This document shows positions 56,840 to 64,000 of a DNA stretch of 64,000 nucleotides, in pieces (the stretch's first letter is position 1; each line of letters begins with the position of its first letter). The position numbers were made by a program, and so were the translations under genes. Below the pieces are notes generated by a model that was not told the origin of the DNA, did no database searches, and saw only the letters and a program-made list of their open reading frames with translations. Source of the DNA: Paraescarpia echinospica (taxonomy: Eukaryota > Annelida > Polychaeta > Sabellida > Siboglinidae); NCBI GenBank assembly GCA_020002185.1, contig JAHLWY010000214.1, positions 1-64,000 of the forward strand. Direction: 5' to 3'.

Positions 56840-58940
56840 AACAGTTTAATGGTATGCCGGTCTTAATTTTTTTGCACATGCAAATGCAACCACTAAAACC
56901 CTAGAACCACCGTCAACATGCAACCGGTACTCGGCAGGATGGCCTTACTCTCCTGTCAGCCGAGCCACAATTAACCTGCATATAATATACAAAATACATA
57001 TTACATGGCTGTCAGTCAAGTGACATACAAAATAATTATTGATTATACTTTACTGATTATAAACAGTGCATTGTATCATGGAATAAACCAGCTAAAGCGC
57101 TATATATACATAATTATATACAAACAGGTAATCTGATATTAAGCAAGAATTACACAATATATACATCCAATCTACTGTGGATTACAGCTACCAACAATAT
57201 AGAACACTGGCCAAAATAATGACATCATCTAGCGATTAACAGCGAACACAATGTTCGCACCATCATTACCAACTAAATGCAATTCACATGAAAGCTACGT
57301 ACCAGACAGGTTTCATACAAATCTTGTTCTTACTGCATTATATAAAAATATGTGTTGATTAATGTCGCCCAACACGGCTTAACGAGGCAAAATAGAAAGT
57401 TATCGCAAACAGGAAATACAGTCTTACATTTAAGTTACAACTACAACTCACAGGGCATGATGATCGACGTGGACACATACAAAGATAATACATCATACCA
57501 ACCTCAGGGTGTCCCAGCACAACTAACTACTGAAAGTGTGATCCGTGTTCACACCTTCCGTGACCTTTGTTTACATTCGATAGCTGTGAACGAGAGCATA
57601 TTGAAGGCGACTTCAGAGGACTTCTTCTGGTATCTGCCCAGAAGTGGGAAGATTTCCCGAACATACTCGGAAACGTATAAAAAAGGTTTTATCCCTTGAA
57701 AACATTACATTTTTCAAACCAACTCCAATTTGTGTTACAAATAAGTTATTATATATATATTGTATAGTACTATACACATCAAACACATACAACCAATTAT
57801 TTTGGGTAAATGCGTGAAATTTAAAATTGTACCTGTCAAATTTCAAATAGTACCCGTCTCGGTCCATGGAGCTTCCTGCTACAAGTTGTTTAAATTTACT
57901 AATCAACACAATTAATTAAGTAATGTTATAATCTTATATATATATATAGTCTGCATGTTTAACTCATATGACATGTACAAATCAAGAACATGCCATATAA
58001 TTTAAATGTACACACATGTATATGCAAAAGTATGTTTTTAGAAAGCACACAAAAACTGCAATCAAACTATGATATATATGTGATGAAATTTCAGAAAAAA
58101 ATCACAGTACCATGGTAATGGAATATTTGAATGTAGATTAAAAAATAAGAGGCAGTTTCAAATTTTGGTTGTCTATGAATATTAAGCCTTTCACATTTTG
58201 ATGATTATATCACAAATAAAATAATGGACTTTTGAAGTTTTTGCTTTATACAATACACATCCATACCAAAACTTGCAAATGTTCTATCTATGAACAACAA
58301 AATTAACTGTTGCAGAAGCCATCACAAGAACCTTACATATATTGTATATAAAAATACTAGAATAGATTGATAGTTAATTTACAGTAAATGATATGAATTT
58401 ATTTATGACCTACCTTTGTAATAATCCATGTGTTCATAACAAGCCAGTTTGATCAAAACAATTCTCAAATTTCTGCATTTGGAAATGGGATATCTCTGGA
58501 AGTAATTATGCTATTTACAAATAAGGTTTTCAGTGTTGCATTCAGCAGACACAGCTGTGTGAAATGATCAGACAATTTTAAAATCATCAATAGTTTGAAA
58601 GAGATAAACATATTTGTTACGAAAAAGTAGTTTTTTTGCAATTTACCAAAACATTATTTAAAAAATAAAGCATAAAAAAAATTATATCATCATCTCACAA
58701 TAGAATGTATATAGAACATGGATATTAAAGAATAATAATTATATATGTGCTCCAAAAAGAATGGCAGTGTTTCCAAATGTGCAAATGATGGCTCAAAATG
58801 GTGGTCAATTTATTTGTTACCATGGAAACAGGGGTTTTGCCTGAACAAAAGTCAATATATTTTTACCCAGTATGATCCATTCCATACTTTGGGCAGATAA
58901 AATTGCACAATTTCCACAAATAAATAAAATAATCCTATCT
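56840..58940. other. Interior of the inverted-repeat segment, left part
   Basis: No gene supported. A minus-strand piece near 57870-57825 (acceptor CTTGTAGCAG, then SSMDRDGYYLKFDR, then donor-like GTACAA) and the plus frame 57352-57699 are the only hints; neither resembles a known domain. Confidence 0.35.
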
Positions 58941-58945
58941 ACCTG

Positions 58946-59032
58946 TTGTGTTTGGCCTTATCATACGGCATGTCAACAAACGTTGTAAAGTTGGTCAAAG
59001 TTAAGGGGAAGTGAGACAGCAGATGGTTTAAC
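58946..59032 (-). CDS. Candidate short internal exon
   Basis: On the minus strand an acceptor TTTTTCTTACAG is followed by LNHLLSHFPLTLTNFTTFVD, then MPYDKAKHNR, then a donor CAG|GTAGAT. It is open across its length. I do not recognise the peptide. Another minus-strand piece at 59590-59455 (LSLDKKSKKIYSDRIV) may be the preceding exon. Confidence 0.3.
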
Positions 59033-60484
59033 TGTAAGAAAAACAGTTTGGCTCTTGATATTAATCATCATGATTTTGTATTATTAAGACATTCCAATAT
59101 TATATCAAAGTTTTCATTTACACTATAACGATGAAGCGTATAATTGAGTTTCGATATATCGCGCTTTGCCCTGAAACCTTACATATGTACAGTATACATG
59201 ATATGATATAATAATATTTCAATAATTCTGAATACATACACACAAACACTGAACCACTGTTACTGATTTCATTGTTGTGCAGCCTGGAGAAAGCTTGCTT
59301 TTAGCCATCATGCAGCGATGACATCAACTTATCAAGCTGAAATAAATGGAAAAGAACAAAATAATGTTGTGGCTAATAAATAAATAGTAATATAATAGTA
59401 TACTCTCAATAAAAAAATGAGCATTTGGACAATTATTGATAGTCTGGATAATTACCCAGCAAAGTTTAAGTATCTCTATCTGGGTATTCCTTCCTTCCGA
59501 ATAGTGATCACAGTCATTATTGACTATTCTATCACTGTATATTTTCTTACTTTTTTTGTCAAGTGACAGCGTAATGGCCAACGCCTCTTTTTAATCCTGT
59601 ATTTAAGTAGGAATAATAAAAAAGGTATGATATTCTCTCGAACTCAAAGCATGCATCCATATGTTAGAATGAGAAATTGCCTTCAGTTGGTTACACCCAC
59701 AACTGACGTTCTGCCAGTGCTGGTAATTCTTTTCCATGTTGAAAATAAATATATATAGTTGCATCATTATATCCTTGTGTCTAATTAATTAAATTGTACG
59801 TTTCTACAACACATAGCAGGAAAGAAACATTGGCGTTATTGCATTTGAAAAAGTCAGTTTGAATTTTTCACAAGGATGTCACTCACTGACTGGTTTTCTA
59901 ACTCGTGAACTTACCCATATATGTTGCAGCAACTACGTCTAGTAAATGTGACAGCGATCGTCCTTTATATATTACTGTTAGGCTTATTAAATAATATTTT
60001 GTATTATTTATACAGCACTTTTAATAGTTTTCGTTGCGCACGTAACTGCACGTTGAGCAATAATTGAAGCAGAGAAGCAGAGAACTAAAATTATTTCGTA
60101 ACTAGCTATTAAGTATTATTACTGTGAGTCAACTTGTTATAACACAACACACAACATTACTATAATTTATTTCATGGCATGAATACGACCGCTGGCCCGA
60201 TTTGTTCATTATAATGTTTCTTTCCTTGACCGCGCGACACAAAACTAAACCAGTTTAAAAGTACGCGCGCGTCGAAATGATCGACTCACGGATAATTTCA
60301 AAAGCGTGGAGCTGCTGCAGCGCTGCGGCGCGGACTGGGTGTATTCGCGGGTTTATTCAGTAGATATATATAAAAACGTCGTAATTTATACATACATATA
60401 ATTGTTGTAATCTATATTCTGACTCAAGCATTCACCACATGTGCACATGGCATAAAATACATACGTTTCAAAAACATATGCAGA

Positions 60485-61290
60485 TACCGTTTATGGTACC
60501 AGTGAGTTGAAGGTACAATTAAGAATACCACTGATACATATTGATTTATCATTTAATGGTACTGAATTATATGTCCAAATACCATTGAGGGTACCACTGA
60601 GACATACTGATTGATCATTGAATGATATTGAATGATATGTTAAAATACCACTGAAACCTGATTTATCATCGAATGGTCCAGTGGTACTGAATGGTATATT
60701 CAAATACCATCGAGAGTACCACTGAGACATACTGATTTATCATTGAATGGTATTGAATGATATGTTCAAATACCATTGAAACATGATTTATAATTAAATG
60801 ATCCACTGGTACTGAATGGTATGTTCAAATACCATTGAGCGTACCACCGATACATATTGATTTATCATTGAATTGTATTGAATGATATGTTCAAATACCA
60901 TTGAAACATGATTTATCATTGAACGGTCCAGTGGTACTGAATGGTATGTTCAAATACCATTGAGAGTACCACTGAGACATATTGATTTATCATTGAATTG
61001 TATTGAATGATATGTTCAAATACCATTGAAACATGATTTATCATTGAACGGTCCAGTGGTACTGAATGGTATGTTCAAATACCATTGAGAGTACCACTGA
61101 GACATACTGATTTATCATTGAATTATATTGAATGATATGTTCTAGTAAAATTGAGACACTAATTTAGTATTGAATGGTATTGCATGATATGTTCAAATAC
61201 CAATGAGAGTACCATTGAGACACTGATTTACCATTGAATGGTCCAACGGTACAGAATGGTATTCAATGGTATACAATTGGCTCTTTTTTG
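60485..61290. repeat. 126-bp tandem repeat with palindromic core
   Basis: About six units. GTACCACTGAGACATA or its variants recur near 60714, 60840, 60966 and 61092, spaced 126 bases. Each unit contains TTTATCATTGAATGGTATTG and TCAAATACCATTGAAACATG. It forms the right subterminal region of the inverted-repeat segment. Confidence 0.9.
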
Positions 61291-61459
61291 TAAGGGTAAT
61301 GTCATCAAATCTAGTTCGTAAACCTAGGGTTACATGTTCTACGGAATAGATACACCAAAAAGTTAATTCGCATGTAGGTTATGTTATTCTAATTCTTTTT
61401 AATTAATTACTTTTAATAAAATTATTCATTTTGAATACGGTATTGCATACCCATCTAGC

Positions 61460-61690
61460 CAAATTATATTGGCCTGATATTGAACCATCGTCAGTTTATG
61501 TTGGCACCGATATCGGCCCAATTTTGGCATGTGACAACAGTCCAATCTCGGCCATGTCGGCCCAATGTCAAACCAAGATAGCCCACATCGGCCAAATCTA
61601 GGATTTGCATATAATTATGATCTATCTCGATCCGATATTGGCAATGATGGCTATACTGGCTGCACCTAGGCAATGTATTGGTTCCACCTA
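61460..61690. repeat. Degenerate GGCC-rich short tandem repeat
   Basis: Loose repetition of words such as ATATTGGCCTGATATTG, ATCGGCCCAATTTTGG, TCGGCCATGTCGGCCCAAT and ATCGGCCAAATCTAGG over 200 bases. Confidence 0.6.
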
Positions 61691-62185
61691 GGCAATATAT
61701 ATGGGAACACTCCTGTCAGTGTGTGGGTTAACTGGTGGGTATCAGATAATGCAATCCACTTTACATGTACAATTAGGATGCTCTGATGTAAATTTATCAC
61801 TTATCACATTGAAATAGGATATCTTCAAACGATATGTTTATGCATTATTTCATGCTCATTTCCAAACAATTCCTGATAAAATAAAGGCTTGACGATATCA
61901 GTACATGAAGCAGTGTACATTCTCTCAAATGGAAAGGGGTGTGTGTTAGGGTATAAAGCCACTTTCAAGATTATTTCTCTCATATCATGGGCTTGTCAGT
62001 TTATAGCAGGAAGGAATCTGCAAAACTTGTAGCACTTAGTGTTGCAGTAAACCTGAGTTCCGGCTGCTACTGACATATCATTGATGATAATTGAATGTAG
62101 TCATCACATGTCCTATCATGACCGCATTCAAATATACTTCCTTCAGTTTATAACAATCCAATGTGGAAAACAAATATGCAACAAT
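61691..62185. other. Unassigned spacer
   Basis: Nothing seen. Confidence 0.4.
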
Positions 62186-62189
62186 TTGA

Positions 62190-62355
62190 TTGTCTATTAC
62201 ATATTTTATTTTCTTCCGTCATTTGTGTGGTTTCTGATGCTCTTCTTTTGATCCTCCCTCCATTCCTGTCCTTGGCTACAGTAAACCACTTGGAAACGCA
62301 TTCCTGAATGGCCTTGTCTGTGGCGTCATTCGTTTCCTCGTTTTTCTTCTGATGG
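62190..62355 (-). CDS. Candidate exon, unknown basic protein
   Basis: On the minus strand, after an acceptor-like TTTGAATTGCAATAG, the frame reads HQKKNEETNDATDKAIQEC, then VSKWFTVAKDRNGGRIKRR, then ASETTQMTEENKI, and stops soon after. It is charged and looks coding rather than random, but I recognise no domain. Confidence 0.3.
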
Positions 62356-62844
62356 CTATTGCAATTCAAATGAAAGGAAACACTAAGATACCAATCTCAA
62401 ATTAATGTCATGGACAATGCTACAAAATAACGTTTTACAAAACTACGCCATCAACGTTTTTAAAATAGTAATGCTTCTCACTGTGATATGTTTTTTTTAA
62501 AGAGGCTACTTGCACAGGGAACGATTTCGTTTAATTTTTGCACTTGCTCCAAATGCAGCTTATATGGTAAATCAGACTGCACCGCAAAAAATATTGGTTG
62601 CACCATATAAACTTGCATAATAGCTTTACCAATGTTTAGTCTACCACACCCTCGCGCGCCAGGGGTCGCTGCTGCTGATGGCATCAGTGCCAGCCAGCAG
62701 TATCCCCTGGCTGATCGCTTTGCGAAACTCTGAATTTAAGCTTAGCCTATGAAATCGCTCAATGCATCAGTGGTTGGCGGCAGGTCAGGTGGTCATAATA
62801 AAACTCATTTCAACCAACAGTGGCTCGTGTTACATGCAATGTTT

Positions 62845-62965
62845 AGGAACTAGAAGCAATTATTCGCTCTCGCTCCGAAGTCCGACGATCTACCACTGCG
62901 TTACCACCCATCCCTTTCTAATTGTCCGACTTCTGAGCCAAAGGTCCTAAGTTCGAACCAGCCCC
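62845..62965. repeat. tRNA-like SINE trace
   Basis: On the minus strand GGTAACGCAGTGGTAGATCG, then TCGGACTTCGG resembles the D-arm side of a tRNA with an A-box motif. On the plus strand AAGTTCGAACC resembles a B box. The two are on opposite strands, so the unit is rearranged or coincidental. Confidence 0.3.
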
Positions 62966-63029
62966 TGGGACCCGGCATCAATGTTCGCGGAAGTTACCTT
63001 TCCGACGCGATAATGATAGGAAGTACCTG

Positions 63030-63240
63030 TACAATAATGATAAGACACAACAGTTGAAAAGGTACCAGGTGTATTATTAGAGTGTATGAGCATGGAAGAC
63101 AGGAGTGTGAATGTGAAGAGGAATATGTCAATTGTATTGCATATCAAAATTTATGTTTTCCTTTACAACGTTAATATGCCAAACATACGAAAAAACATGT
63201 TCAATTTAAAAACCATATAAAATTCGTATGCAAACTATTT
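63030..63240 (+). repeat. Dispersed repeat shared with 15.1-15.3 kb
   Basis: Matches 15095-15320 in the same orientation (GGAAGACAGGAGTGTGAATG, AAAAAACATGTTCAATTTAA). It abuts the LINE 3' end that starts at about 63240. Confidence 0.75.
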
Positions 63241-64000
63241 TAACAACATATTTAACAAGATTGCCATCCAGAAAATTAACGCTAGCTGACAGGTCGACAA
63301 GGAAGCCTTTTGGCTTATCGATCGAGAGTCCAATACATTTTATCTACGTGTATCCCGCCCTTTTAAGGTGTGTGTCGATTTTATTTTTAAACATATTCAC
63401 GCTACTAGCACCAACACAATCAAGAGATAATATGTTCCATTCATTTACAGTCCTTTGTGAAAATTTGAATTTAGTATTTCGTAACTAGGATTCCTCAGTT
63501 TTGGTATCATTTAGTTGCTCTCCTCTGTACTCTTTCTAGCGTATATATGTCCTTCCTGCGATATGGCCTCCACGCCTGAATACAATATTCTAAATGAGGC
63601 CTAACTACTGTTTTATACAGCGGTATTATTAGCTCTTTTTCCTTATACGATATGTTTCGCCTAATTAATGCACGGATTTGATTTCCTTTTGAAGCAGCAA
63701 TACTGCACTGTTCTGAAACCTTCATATCAGCACTAATGGATAACCTATGTACTTTTCGTTTACAGTAGTACCTAGTGCAGAACCTCCCATTGTATATTGT
63801 ACATCTTCGTTCCCAGTCCTGTGTAGAGGCATTTACATTTCCCAAAATTGAACAGCATTTGCCATTTTTCAGAACATTTGATCAACCTGTCAAGATCATC
63901 TTGTAAATGCTGTCAATCTTCAATGTCTTCTGTCAATTTCTGTCCAGTTAATTAAGCCATTTCCTATGCCATGGGCAATTAGTTTAAGCAGCAATCTTTG
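63240..64000 (-). mobile_element. LINE of the 30.2-kb family, rearranged, running off the window
   Basis: The 3' UTR (AACAAGATTGCCATCCAGAA) and RT C-terminus match 30215-31300. The minus-strand frame 63845-63507 has KVSEQCSIAASKGNQI, YKTVVRPHLEYCIQAWRPY and LERVQRRATK. About 150 bases near 63488 and about 200 near 63920, compared with the intact copy, are deleted, so the copy is dead. The element continues beyond 64000. Confidence 0.85.

Larger units (their letters stand above)
56160..61296. mobile_element. Possible DNA transposon with CCTTACAAAAAAGA inverted ends
   Basis: CCTTACAAAAAAGA at 56160 is inverted as TCTTTTTTGTAAGG ending at 61295. Both ends lead into AT-rich sequence dense in the palindrome ACCATTGAATGGTA: left to about 56560, right from about 60485. 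No clear target duplication was found (TCAAT against GTAAT). The 4-kb centre has a few exon-like pieces but no recognised transposase. Alternatively, two separate short elements of one family lie in opposite orientation. Confidence 0.5.

Noticed and set aside
62860..62965. True tRNA gene
   Set aside because: A-box-like and B-box-like motifs are on opposite strands and no cloverleaf can be drawn by eye.

Overview
The window reads as non-coding-rich, AT-rich animal DNA, not bacterial DNA: coding pieces are short, interrupted by GT..AG introns, and embedded in tandem repeats and many decayed mobile elements. The mix (RTE, CR1/L2/jockey-like LINEs, a gypsy element with SCAN-like gag, a tyrosine-recombinase/SGNH element, a THAP/DDE transposase beside a SWIM/YqaJ nuclease, C2H2 zinc-finger arrays with TGEKPYKC linkers) suggests a marine invertebrate, most likely a bivalve or other lophotrochozoan. 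That assignment is inference. No tRNA, rRNA, CRISPR array or bacterial-type operon was found.

Layout. 0-6.2 kb: relics of a tyrosine-recombinase/SGNH element on either side of a 2.5-kb tandem-repeat domain. That domain is a 1.26-kb composite block repeated twice, and each block contains a run of TGGC-N5-GCCA palindromes plus a 41-bp minisatellite. 6.5-15.5 kb: an inverted copy of a 51-bp minisatellite repeat, an RTE LINE, a second LINE remnant, an L2/CR1-like LINE, and small dispersed repeats including a P2X7-tail-like fragment. 15.5-35.6 kb: a large segmental duplication. Copy A (15.54-21.04 kb) and copy B (25.33-34.1 kb) are collinear; each has an unknown-protein exon, the 51-bp minisatellite and a minus-strand C2H2 zinc-finger exon. 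They are separated by a gypsy element (21.04-25.29 kb) that itself carries a LINE. Copy B holds three further insertions, absent from copy A, whose empty sites can be read in copy A. The zinc-finger array in copy B has 19 finger units and a nonsense codon in the 11th. 36.7-37.6 kb: a LINE remnant. 38.7-43.4 kb: a probable two-gene DNA transposon, with a THAP + DDE transposase (plus strand) and a SWIM + YqaJ-type nuclease (minus strand) arranged tail to tail between imperfect terminal inverted repeats; both genes are broken. 43.9-56 kb: a LINE 3' end, a possible transposase tail, two long perfect hairpins, a second P2X7-tail-like fragment and a duplicated candidate exon. 56.16-61.30 kb: a segment bounded by CCTTACAAAAAAGA inverted repeats with long palindrome-rich subterminal repeats. 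61.3-64 kb: mostly unassigned, ending in a LINE of the same family as that at 30.2-31.9 kb.

Almost every recognisable coding region belongs to a mobile element, and almost all are pseudogenes. Candidate host genes are the zinc-finger gene with its duplicate, the unknown exon at 15.79-16.36 kb, and several short minus-strand exons between 48 and 62 kb. All homology statements come from reading motifs by eye; no database was searched.
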